The notes beneath the pieces were generated by a model, which was not told the DNA's origin, made no database searches, and worked only from the letters and a program-made list of their open reading frames with translations. From Blastococcus xanthinilyticus (GTDB lineage Bacteria; Actinomycetota; Actinomycetes; Mycobacteriales; Geodermatophilaceae): a stretch of DNA of 64,000 nt. Shown one piece after another: positions 51,320-59,659 of the stretch. The position numbers were made by a program, and so were the translations under genes. The DNA lies in contig NZ_VNHW01000010.1 in the NCBI RefSeq assembly GCF_008124835.1, positions 155,276 to 219,275 of the forward strand, in the 5' to 3' direction. Within the stretch, counting starts at the first letter, position 1. Every line of letters begins with the position of its first letter.

Positions 51320-51759
51320 TGATCGCCGTCACGGAGGCGCCGGCGGCGAGCCGGACGACGGCACCGGGCCCGCCCCCGGTCCAGGTGCTGTCGTTCGCCG
51401 AGCCGCTGCCCGGGTTCCCGGACCACGCCGACTACGTGCTGGTCGCCGGGGACGCCGCCGGGCTGCTGTTCTGGCTCCAGTCGGTCGCCCTCGACGGCCC
51501 GCGGTTCCTCGCGGTGGCGGCGGGGGAGTACTTCCCGGAGTACGCCCCCGTCGTGCCGCCCGCCGTGCGGGCGGAGCTCGGCCTCGCCGACGCGGCGGAC
51601 GCCCAGGTGCTGTGCCTGGTCACCGTCCCGGGCGGGGAGGTGGCCGAGGCCACCGCCAACCTCCGCGCCCCGGTCGTCGTCGCCCCCGCGACGCACCGGG
51701 CGCGGCAGGTCGTGCAACCCGACGGCTCGCTCCCGCTCCGGCGGCGCCTCCGCCGATAA
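51319..51759 (+). CDS. fliW: Flagellar assembly factor FliW
   Basis: A 146-aa FliW: VLSFAEPLPGFPDHADYVLVAGDAAGLLFWLQSVALDGPRFLAV contains the family pattern (block FAEPLPGFPDHADYVLV), then LCLVTVPGGEVAEATANLRAPVVV. FliW binds flagellin and CsrA alternately, so free flagellin releases CsrA inhibition. csrA is the next gene. Confidence 0.93.
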   Translation: MIAVTEAPAASRTTAPGPPPVQVLSFAEPLPGFPDHADYVLVAGDAAGLLFWLQSVALDGPRFLAVAAGEYFPEYAPVVPPAVRAELGLADAADAQVLCLVTVPGGEVAEATANLRAPVVVAPATHRARQVVQPDGSLPLRRRLRR

Positions 51760-51884
51760 CCTCTCGGGGGCGCGGTCCCCGGGACCGCAGCTCCACACCC
51801 GCCCCGGCGGGTCCGCCACAGCTCCGAGCCCGCTCCGCGGGCGCGCCAAGGACGGCCACCACACACACCCATGGAGGGGTACCC

Positions 51885-52199
51885 GTGCTCACACTCACCC
51901 GCAGCGTCGGCGAGACGATCCGCATCGGCGACGACATCGAGGTCCACGTCGTCGAGGTCCGGGGCGGCACCGTCCGGCTCGGTTTCAAGGCTCCCCGCGA
52001 GGTGGCGATCCACCGCGAGGAGGTCTACCGGCAGATCGCCGAGGCGAACCTCCTCGCCGCGCAGGTGACCGCGGACACGCTCGGTGCGCTCGCCGCGTTC
52101 GCGCCCCAGCCGCTGCCGGACGCCGACGTGCCGGCGGCCGAGGTGGTCGGGGCCGGCCCCGACCCCGCCGAGGCGGGCACGGCGCGGCCGGCGGACTGA
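51885..52199 (+). CDS. csrA: Carbon storage regulator CsrA with C-terminal extension
   Basis: A 104-aa protein. Residues 1-62 are CsrA: LTLTRSVGETIRIGDDIEVHVVEVRGGTVRLGFKAPREVAIHREEVYRQI (block RLGFKAPREVAIHREEVY, the RNA-binding strand and GFxAP loop). A 40-residue Ala/Pro-rich tail follows, longer than the usual CsrA of ~65-75 aa. GGAGGGG precedes the GTG. Probably represses fliC translation, controlled by FliW. Confidence 0.95.
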   Translation: MLTLTRSVGETIRIGDDIEVHVVEVRGGTVRLGFKAPREVAIHREEVYRQIAEANLLAAQVTADTLGALAAFAPQPLPDADVPAAEVVGAGPDPAEAGTARPAD

Positions 52200-52400
52200 C
52201 ACAACTGGACGGCTGCCGGGGGGTCCACCTCGGCAGACCGTGCCAAGTCGACGGTCCGGCGGCCTGAGGCCACCGCGACACGGGCAACTATTGCCGAAGG
52301 TTCCCCCCGACAACTGCGTCGGACACAGCGAGTTGTGTGCCGTGTCCGGTGCGTGCATGCGGCAGATTTCTCCCTACGCAAGTGACAGGGGGCGATCAAG
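52200..52400 (+). other. Intergenic region after csrA
   Basis: 201 nt without a gene, less GC-rich than the surroundings near 52290-52390 (GCAACTATTGCCGAAGG, AGATTTCTCCCTACGCAAGT), which suggests a promoter for the next gene. No clear sigma-28 box or terminator stem was recognised. Confidence 0.4.
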
Positions 52401-52904
52401 ATGGCACGCAACGCATTCACCGCTTCGGGCGCCGGGGACCAGACCGGCGAGCCGGAGTCCGTGGTGGTCCACGTGCAGCTGCGGCCGCGCCGCGGCGCGA
52501 CCCGCAAGTGCCTGGCGGCGCTGGCGGCACTGGCCGCCGAGCACGACGAGGTGGTCTTCTCCGTCACCGGGCTGAGCAAGGACGACCGCGTGGTGCGGGT
52601 GACCGTCGGCATCGACCTCGGTCCGCGCGCCGCCGTCGCCAAGTTCTCGCCGCAGGCGCAGGCCGCCTACGCGTTCGTGTCGGCCGTCTTCACCTCGCTG
52701 TACGACCACATGCCGGTCTACACCGCGGAGCCCAGCGGCGCCGAGCGCGCCGCCGCCACCGCCCTGCTCGAGCACGTCACGGCGGGTGCCGGCCGGGCCG
52801 ACGCCCTGGCCGCGGACCTGCTGGACGTGCTGCCGGGCGCCACCCCGGCCGGTTCCATCCCGTCGCCGCGGCTTCCCGGCCCCGGCGAGCGCATCCCGGC
52901 CTGA
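52401..52904 (+). CDS. Hypothetical protein between csrA and the sigma-like gene
   Basis: A 167-aa soluble protein, not recognised. A beta-alpha-beta style core (SVVVHVQLRPRRGATRKCLAALAALAAEHDEVVFSVTGL, then VVRVTVGIDLGPRAAVAKFSPQAQAAYAFVSAV) is followed by a Pro/Ala-rich tail. Its location in the late flagellar region suggests a regulatory or accessory role. Confidence 0.65.
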   Translation: MARNAFTASGAGDQTGEPESVVVHVQLRPRRGATRKCLAALAALAAEHDEVVFSVTGLSKDDRVVRVTVGIDLGPRAAVAKFSPQAQAAYAFVSAVFTSLYDHMPVYTAEPSGAERAAATALLEHVTAGAGRADALAADLLDVLPGATPAGSIPSPRLPGPGERIPA

Positions 52905-52996
52905 TCGCCTGGGCGAGCGGCACGCCGGTGCCGTCCGTCCGGCGCCTCTTCATCGCCCCGGCACCTCTTCTTCCCCGTAGTGCCCAGGAGTTCCCC

Positions 52997-54100
52997 ATGC
53001 CCGACCGTTCCCCGTTCCCGACCCGCGCGACCGCCGACGACCGGGACCGCGCCCGCCAGCCCCTGGTCTTCGGCGGGATCCCCGAGGCGGCCGGCTGGGC
53101 GCTGGCGCCCATCACCCCCCGCGACCGGGTGCACTTCCGGGTGGACCACGAGCTGCCGCTCGACGACTTCCGCGCCGACCTGCCCGACGGCGTCTCGGTG
53201 AGCTACGACCAGGGCGACGGCCTCTACCGGGTCGACGGGGCCTGCGGAACGGCCGCGGTCCTGGCCGACTGGGTGAAGGCCTCGTGCGCCGGCCGCGGGG
53301 TCACGACGGTCGGGCTCCGGGCCGAGACCTCGGTCCGGCGCCGCGCGCCCCGCGACCTCCCGCCGGAGTTCCTGAGCGACCTGTGCCGCCACTACGGGCC
53401 GGTCAGCCTCAAGCGGCTGCAGCGGAACATGAGCACGATCCGCCTGCACCTCCCCGACCCGGACGACCTGGGCCAGCAGGTGTTCGAATGGATCCTGAAG
53501 GCCGTCGCGCAGTACGACGAGACCAAGTCGGTCCCGTTCGGCGCCTTCCTCGCCACGCAGCTGTCCAAGTGGGTGCACGACCTCGGCCGCAACGCGCACG
53601 GCCGCACCGCGGCCGACACCGAGCACAAGCAGCAGAAGGCCGTCGCGGCGTTCATGGCCGAGCACCAGCGCCGGCCCAGCGAGAAGGAGCTCGCCGCCTA
53701 CATGGGGCAGAGCGTGGCCACGCTGCGGCGCAACTCGCAGACGGTCGCCACCCTGAACGGGCTGCGCAACCTGCAGTCGCTCGACGGCGCGCCCGACGCG
53801 ACCGAGATCCTGCTGCCGGACTCCTCGGAGGCGCCGGACGAGATCATGGGCGAGGCGGAGCAGACGTTGCTGTCGCACGCCCTGACCGCCGCCTGCGCAC
53901 CGGACCCGGGCGCGCGGCCGGACCAGCGCGCCGGCCAGCCCAACGTGCTCGGCTGGGCCACCTGGTACCTGACCACCTGGGGCGGGCAGACGAAGACGCA
54001 GCTGTCCAGCGACCTCAACACCTCGGTGCGGAACATGAACGTCTACGCCGACCGGGTGGAGAAGGCGCTCAAGCTCCGCCTCGCCGAGCTCGCCGACTAG
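52997..54100 (+). CDS. Divergent sigma-70-like protein
   Basis: A 367-aa protein with a ~130-residue novel N-terminal domain followed by sigma-like regions. Region 2-like: DDLGQQVFEWILKAVAQYDETKSVPFGAFLATQLSKWVHDLGRN. Region 3-like: FMAEHQRRPSEKELAAYMGQSVATLRRNSQTVATLNGLRNLQSLDG. Region 4 HTH-like: KTQLSSDLNTSVRNMNVYADRVEKALKLRL. Order, spacing and key hydrophobic residues fit a sigma factor, but residues that melt the -10 are poorly conserved. ATG 52997 has CCAGGAG before it. A strong terminator follows. Confidence 0.65.
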   Translation: MPDRSPFPTRATADDRDRARQPLVFGGIPEAAGWALAPITPRDRVHFRVDHELPLDDFRADLPDGVSVSYDQGDGLYRVDGACGTAAVLADWVKASCAGRGVTTVGLRAETSVRRRAPRDLPPEFLSDLCRHYGPVSLKRLQRNMSTIRLHLPDPDDLGQQVFEWILKAVAQYDETKSVPFGAFLATQLSKWVHDLGRNAHGRTAADTEHKQQKAVAAFMAEHQRRPSEKELAAYMGQSVATLRRNSQTVATLNGLRNLQSLDGAPDATEILLPDSSEAPDEIMGEAEQTLLSHALTAACAPDPGARPDQRAGQPNVLGWATWYLTTWGGQTKTQLSSDLNTSVRNMNVYADRVEKALKLRLAELAD

Positions 54101-54124
54101 CCCGGCGGGTCCCGCCCGCCCGCC

Positions 54125-54159
54125 GCACGGCCCCCGTCGATCCCCGACGGGGGCCGTGC
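54125..54159 (+). terminator. Terminator after the sigma-like gene
   Basis: A perfect 15-bp stem GCACGGCCCCCGTCG/CGACGGGGGCCGTGC with loop ATCCC, 24 nt past the stop codon. Confidence 0.92.
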
Positions 54160-54210
54160 TGCGTCACGGGCCGGTCTCCCGTGGCGCCTGGGGAAAAGAC
54201 CCCGGCCAAC

Positions 54211-54240
54211 GGGTCCATCGGGTCTCGCGCCTGCCGATAT
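54211..54240 (+). promoter_or_regulatory. Sigma-28-like promoter for the 54.3-55.4 kb genes
   Basis: Plus strand GGGTCC, 16 nt, GCCGATAT (54233-54240). The -10 equals the Bacillus SigD consensus; the -35 is a partial match to GGTCAC. It lies between a strong terminator and the next gene pair. Confidence 0.6.
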
Positions 54241-54247
54241 CCACTCC

Positions 54248-54331
54248 GTGACGACAGGCCCGGGCATCCGCAGCTCCGCCCTCCGGGCGGGCTCGCAAGC
54301 CGGGCCGTGCACCCGCGGTCGCGCCGCATGA
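54248..54331 (+). CDS. 27-codon leader ORF coupled to the next gene
   Basis: GTG 54248 is 7 nt past the -10, so it would be translated from a nearly leaderless message. The frame (start MTTGPGIRSS, end GRAA) ends in ATGA overlapping the ATG at 54328. It may serve to load ribosomes for the following gene; the peptide itself has no recognisable features. Confidence 0.45.
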   Translation: MTTGPGIRSSALRAGSQAGPCTRGRAA

Positions 54332-54675
54332 GCGCGCTGCCCGCCGGGGACGCCGCCGCGCCGATCCTCGTTCCGCACTGGCTCGACGCGGCGGCCCGCG
54401 AGCTGCTCGCCGACACGGTGCGGACGGCGCTGGCGGACCGGTCGCTGCACCCCGTGAGCGCCGTGCACCTGCAGGACGTGCTGACCGAGCTGCACGTGGC
54501 CGCCGCCCGCGAGGCGGTCTGGCCGGCGTCGACGGCCCGCGTGCGGCTGGCGACCGGCTGGGACGCCGACGTGCTGCCGGTGCGGCTCAGCCCCGCGGAG
54601 CTCACCGGTGTGCTCGGCCTGGCCGGCCTGCCGGAGCCGCTGCGCACCCTCCTCGCCCCCGGGAGCCGCCGGTGA
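54328..54675 (+). CDS. Hypothetical protein, first of a coupled pair
   Basis: A 115-aa protein, not recognised. Predicted mostly helical with VPHWLDAAARELLADTVRTAL and a central LTELHVAAAREAVWP; no membrane segment. Its end overlaps the start of the 255-aa gene (GTGA). Both sit behind a sigma-28-like promoter in the late flagellar region, so a motility-linked role is inferred. Confidence 0.65.
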   Translation: MSALPAGDAAAPILVPHWLDAAARELLADTVRTALADRSLHPVSAVHLQDVLTELHVAAAREAVWPASTARVRLATGWDADVLPVRLSPAELTGVLGLAGLPEPLRTLLAPGSRR

Positions 54676-55439
54676 CCGCCGGCCTCTTCGGCGCCGGGAC
54701 GTCGCCGCGGCTGCTGCAGCGGTTCCGCACCGCACCGGTCGACGTCGCCGATCTCCGGGACGTCGCGAGCGAGCTCCTCCCCACGCTGGCCACCCCGCCG
54801 TTGCGGCTGGACCTGGTCCGCCGGCCGGGCGCCGGCACCGTGCTGCACGTCGAGGAGGACGAGCGCACCGACCGGGTGCCGCTCGTCGACCTCGCCGACG
54901 CGATGAGCGCCGCCGGCGTCCCGGGCACGCCGGCCGGCATCGCCGCGGCGCTGCGCACCTGGGTGGCCCGCCGGCCGGTGACCGACGCGGCGGCCGCCGA
55001 GGGTGGGATCGCCGTGCTCGACTGGGCCGACGCCGGGCGGACCCGGGTCGGCTGGACCGTCGTCGTCGTCCGCGGTGGGATCGCGGTGCCCTGGGCGCCG
55101 TCGCCGTCCGCGCGCACCGTCGTCCTGCACCGCACGCGGTCGGCGGCCACCGGCCGGGCGCACGACGTCTCGCTGGAGCTGCGGGTCGAGGGGCCGCTGG
55201 CGCTCTGGTCCCACGGCGCGGTGCCGGTGCTGGCCTCGGCCGCGCTGGTCGCGCCGGAGCTGATGCTGCAGCGCATCGGCGCCGCCGGGCTGGCCCTGCC
55301 CGACATGCACCTCGTGGTCACCCCGCACCGGCCGGTGGTCTGCGCCGGACCGGGCGTCGCGCGCCGGCTGGCCGGCCAGGCCAGCGAGGCGAGCGTGACC
55401 CTGCCGTGGCGCGCAGCCGTCGACCTGCCCTGGCTGTAG
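54672..55439 (+). CDS. Hypothetical protein, second of a coupled pair
   Basis: A 255-aa protein, not recognised. It is rich in beta strands (IAVLDWADAGRTRVGWTVVVVRGGIAVPWAP, VSLELRVEGPLALWSHGAVPVLASAAL) without a signal peptide or transmembrane helix. The alternation of short strands and the late position resemble SpoA/FliM-type surfaces only loosely, so no family is claimed. GTG start in a GTGA overlap. Confidence 0.6.
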   Translation: MTAGLFGAGTSPRLLQRFRTAPVDVADLRDVASELLPTLATPPLRLDLVRRPGAGTVLHVEEDERTDRVPLVDLADAMSAAGVPGTPAGIAAALRTWVARRPVTDAAAAEGGIAVLDWADAGRTRVGWTVVVVRGGIAVPWAPSPSARTVVLHRTRSAATGRAHDVSLELRVEGPLALWSHGAVPVLASAALVAPELMLQRIGAAGLALPDMHLVVTPHRPVVCAGPGVARRLAGQASEASVTLPWRAAVDLPWL

Positions 55440-55463
55440 CGCGGTCCACCCGGGGGCAGGCAG

Positions 55464-57701
55464 TCAGGAGATGACGCCGTACTCCCAGTGCCACGGCTCG
55501 GGCTTCTCGCCGCCGGGCCCCGCCCAGTCGGGCTGGACGAAGCCGAAGCGCGCGGCGTTGGCCGTCATCCAGTTCCACTGCGGGCTGCCGGCCCGGTTGA
55601 TCCCGTCGCCCAGATCGACCGCCAGGGCCCAGCCGTGGTTCGACGTGCCCGGCACCGCGGCCAGCTTCGGCTTGCGGTAGTACGCGGCCACCTGGGCGCC
55701 GAAGGACCGGTAGGAGTCGGTGATGACCAGCGGGGTCCCGAACTCCGCGGCGTAGGCGGCATCCAGCTGGGCGTAGGACCGGGCGGCGTCGCAGCGGAGC
55801 GCGTGCCCGGCGGTGGACAGCTTGCACAGCGCTTCGGCCGGGATGCGCCCGTTGGCCCAGCCACCCCACTCCGGGCTCACCGGCCCGGGCTTGGGCAGGG
55901 GAGCGCCGCACGCGCCCGTGTCCGGGGCCGCGGGCAGGGCGGGGTTCGCCACCGCGGCGGCGCCCAGGGGGACCCGGACCGCCGTGGAGCCGGGCGCCAG
56001 CGCGCGGACGCCCACCTGGAAGGTGGCGGCGGAGGCGCCGACGACGTCGCCCTCGCCGAGGTAGATGCCGACGTCCCGGCCGCCCGGGGAGAAGACCAGG
56101 TCACCGAGCTGCAGGGAGTCCGTCGGCACTGCGGCGCCGCCGCTCCACTGCGCCTCCGGCGAGCCGGGCAGCGCGTACCCGGCGAGCAGCCAGGAGGCGG
56201 CGGTGAATCCGGCGCAGTCGTAGGTCTCCGGCCCCGTGGTCCCGGCGACGAACGGCTTGCCCAGCTGGGACAGCGCGTTGCTCACCGCGGCCACCGTCTC
56301 CGCGGGCAGCACGGTCACCGGCTCGTTGCCGATGACCGCCCAGACCACGCCCGGGACGGGTGCGCCGTCGGCACCGAGCGCGGGGGAGAGGCCGGCCGGC
56401 AGGGCGCCGGGATCGGTGAGGTCGGCGGCGGAGGGCGGCTGGATGCCGGCCGCCGAGAGCCGGGCCAGGTACTCCTGCCAGCGCGCGATGGCGGCGGCGT
56501 TGCGCTGCTGCTGCGCGCCGGCCGCCGGGATCGGGCCGAGCCCGGCGAGCCGGGCGGAGACCTCGGGGGGCAGGTCGCCGACCTCGGCCCGGAGGGTCGC
56601 GAGGACGGCGTCCGCCGCCCGCTCGGTGGTGGCCACGGCGGCCCGCGCGTCGGCGACGTCCAGCGCCGCCGCCTCGAGCCGCAGCCGGCTGCCCTCGGCG
56701 CGGGCGACGGCGCCCTCGAGCTCGGTTCCGGCGCGCTCGGCGAGGGACTGCCGGAACAGGACGCCGGAGGTGTCCGCCGCCCGGTGCACGTCGAGGGCGA
56801 GGACCGGGACGCGGGTCGTGGCGTCGGCCCGGTACAGCGCCGCCGCGCGGGCGCCCACGGCGAGCTGACCGGCGGTGACCTCGTCGCGCGCCGACTGCTC
56901 GGCCGCGAGGGTCTCGGCGAGCCGGGCGCGGCGCTGGTCGGCCTGCAGCTCGAGCCGGCGGTAGGAGTCGGCCTGCTCGAGCAGCGAGCTGCGGGCGGTC
57001 AGCGCGAGGGTGGTGGGATCCACCGCCGACCCGGCCCCCTCGGGCGCCGGGGCGCCGGGGAGCGCGAGCGCCAGGACCGCGGGGAGGAGCAGGGCGCTGC
57101 TGGCGACGACGCCGAGCCGGGTGGACCAGCGGGAACCGGTGCGCTCGCCGCGCCGGGCGGCTGCCCGCGTGCGGCTGGGCGCGCGGCGGGCCGCGGCGCG
57201 GCCGGCGGCCGGGCGGCCACGGGTGGCGGTCCGCGGAGCGGCGCGCCGGCCCGCTCCGCCGGGGGAGGGGCGGGTGGCGAGCGCCGCGCGGGCGGCGGCC
57301 AGCTGCTCGGGGGTGAGGTCGGGGCGCCGGGCCAGCGCCTCGCGCAGGGCCATCCCCTCGCGCAGGGCCATCCCCTCGCGCAGGGCCATCCCCTCGCGCA
57401 GGGCCAACCCCTCGCGCAGGGCCATGGCCTCCCGGACCGCGGCGGCCTCCGCCGCGCTCAGGGACGGGCGGGCGGCACCACGAGCGGAGGTGCGGGGCGG
57501 CGCGGTGCGGGGCGTGGCGGTCCGGGCTGTGGCGGTGCGGGGCGTGGCGGTCCGGGCCGTGGCGGTACGGGCCGTGGCGGTGCGGGGCGTGGCGGTGCGA
57601 GCGGTGGCGGCCCGCGGCGTGGTGGCGCGGGCAGTCGCGGTCCGGGCCGCGGGAGCCCGGCGGGGGGTGGTCGCGCGCGCAGGTGTACGCGATGCAGGCA
57701 C
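55464..57701 (-). CDS. Secreted NlpC/P60 plus VanY cell-wall hydrolase
   Basis: A 745-aa protein. The N-terminal ~190 residues are Arg/Thr/Ala- and Ala/Leu/Arg-rich repeats, then one transmembrane or signal-anchor helix (VVASSALLLPAVLALALPGAP), a long coiled coil, an NlpC/P60 domain with Cys496 in YDCAGF, and a C-terminal VanY D,D-carboxypeptidase domain with SNHGWALAVD at 687-696 and WHWEY at 737-741. It should cut peptide stems in peptidoglycan outside the membrane. GTG 57701 has GGGGG upstream and fits the promoter better than ATG 57773. Confidence 0.85.
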   Translation of the reverse strand: MPASRTPARATTPRRAPAARTATARATTPRAATARTATPRTATARTATARTATPRTATARTATPRTAPPRTSARGAARPSLSAAEAAAVREAMALREGLALREGMALREGMALREGMALREALARRPDLTPEQLAAARAALATRPSPGGAGRRAAPRTATRGRPAAGRAAARRAPSRTRAAARRGERTGSRWSTRLGVVASSALLLPAVLALALPGAPAPEGAGSAVDPTTLALTARSSLLEQADSYRRLELQADQRRARLAETLAAEQSARDEVTAGQLAVGARAAALYRADATTRVPVLALDVHRAADTSGVLFRQSLAERAGTELEGAVARAEGSRLRLEAAALDVADARAAVATTERAADAVLATLRAEVGDLPPEVSARLAGLGPIPAAGAQQQRNAAAIARWQEYLARLSAAGIQPPSAADLTDPGALPAGLSPALGADGAPVPGVVWAVIGNEPVTVLPAETVAAVSNALSQLGKPFVAGTTGPETYDCAGFTAASWLLAGYALPGSPEAQWSGGAAVPTDSLQLGDLVFSPGGRDVGIYLGEGDVVGASAATFQVGVRALAPGSTAVRVPLGAAAVANPALPAAPDTGACGAPLPKPGPVSPEWGGWANGRIPAEALCKLSTAGHALRCDAARSYAQLDAAYAAEFGTPLVITDSYRSFGAQVAAYYRKPKLAAVPGTSNHGWALAVDLGDGINRAGSPQWNWMTANAARFGFVQPDWAGPGGEKPEPWHWEYGVIS
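57340..57427 (-). repeat. 18-bp coding tandem repeat in the hydrolase gene
   Basis: About five copies of CGCGCAGGGCCATCCCCT (plus-strand reading) encode ALREGM hexapeptides in the cytoplasmic N-terminal region of the NlpC/VanY protein. Units are almost identical. Confidence 0.85.
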
Positions 57702-57773
57702 TGCGACCCCCGGGCGGTCTCGTCGGAACGGACGGGGCTCGTGGGGCCGGTGTGGCCAGGAGCTCCCGCACAT

Positions 57774-57803
57774 CCATCGACGCGCCGGGGGAGATGCTTG
57801 AAA
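57774..57803 (-). promoter_or_regulatory. Sigma-28-like promoter for the NlpC/VanY hydrolase
   Basis: Minus strand TTTCAA, 16 nt, GTCGATGG: -10 at 57774-57781, -35 at 57798-57803. One -10 position and two -35 positions differ from the fliC promoter. Predicted leader about 66 nt. Confidence 0.6.
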
Positions 57804-57881
57804 AAGAGTGCCGGACGGGTCACCCGTCCGGGGTGGGGTGAAAACCGGGGGAGTTCTGCGCGGTGCGGCGGACGTGCCCGG

Positions 57882-58073
57882 TCAGGGCGCCCACCAGGCG
57901 CCGTGCCGCTGCACGAGCGGGATCCGCAGCTCGCCGCCGTCCTCGGTGGAGACGACGAACTCCAGCTTGGTGATGCGCACGGGAGGGCCGTCCCCGTCGG
58001 GCTCCAGCAGCTGACCGGTCGCCAGCGGCATGGGCGGCAGGACGAGGACGTCCTCACCGGGGTGCTCGGCCAT
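57882..58073 (-). CDS. 63-aa hypothetical protein
   Basis: A small soluble beta-rich protein (LVLPPMPLATGQLLEPDGDGPPVRITKLEFVVSTEDGGELRIPL). GAGAGGA lies 6 nt before the ATG at 58073; a longer frame exists but lacks a better site. No function is recognised. Confidence 0.6.
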   Translation of the reverse strand: MAEHPGEDVLVLPPMPLATGQLLEPDGDGPPVRITKLEFVVSTEDGGELRIPLVQRHGAWWAP

Positions 58074-58131
58074 GCGCGGTCCTCTCAGTACGGGGCCCAC
58101 CCACCGTAGGGACCGCCGCCGGGGACGCAAC

Positions 58132-58163
58132 GGGCCGGGTGACCCCGCAGGGTCACCCGGCCC
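58132..58163 (-). terminator. Terminator after gltA
   Basis: A perfect 14-bp stem GGGCCGGGTGACCC/GGGTCACCCGGCCC with loop CGCA, 63 nt past the citrate synthase stop. Confidence 0.92.
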
Positions 58164-58226
58164 GGTCGGGCCCCGTCCGCGGGTTCCCCCGGGGCCTGCG
58201 AGGGGGAAGGCGGACGGGGGCCGTGC

Positions 58227-59543
<1,317 letters not shown>

Positions 59544-59659
59544 CGGAGGCGACGGTATCCCCCCGGCGGCCTGCTCGCGCCCCCACGCCGCGCGGAAGGG
59601 TCGCCCGGCGCCGATCCTGCCCCGCCGGCGGCCGTGCGGGCGCCGGCCGACGCCTCGGC

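Noticed and set aside
51750..51757. Perfect sigma-28 -10 box GCCGATAA upstream of csrA
   Set aside because: It is formed by the last codons of fliW (CGC CGA TAA preceded by C) and has no -35 match 16 nt upstream, so it is more likely chance than a promoter.
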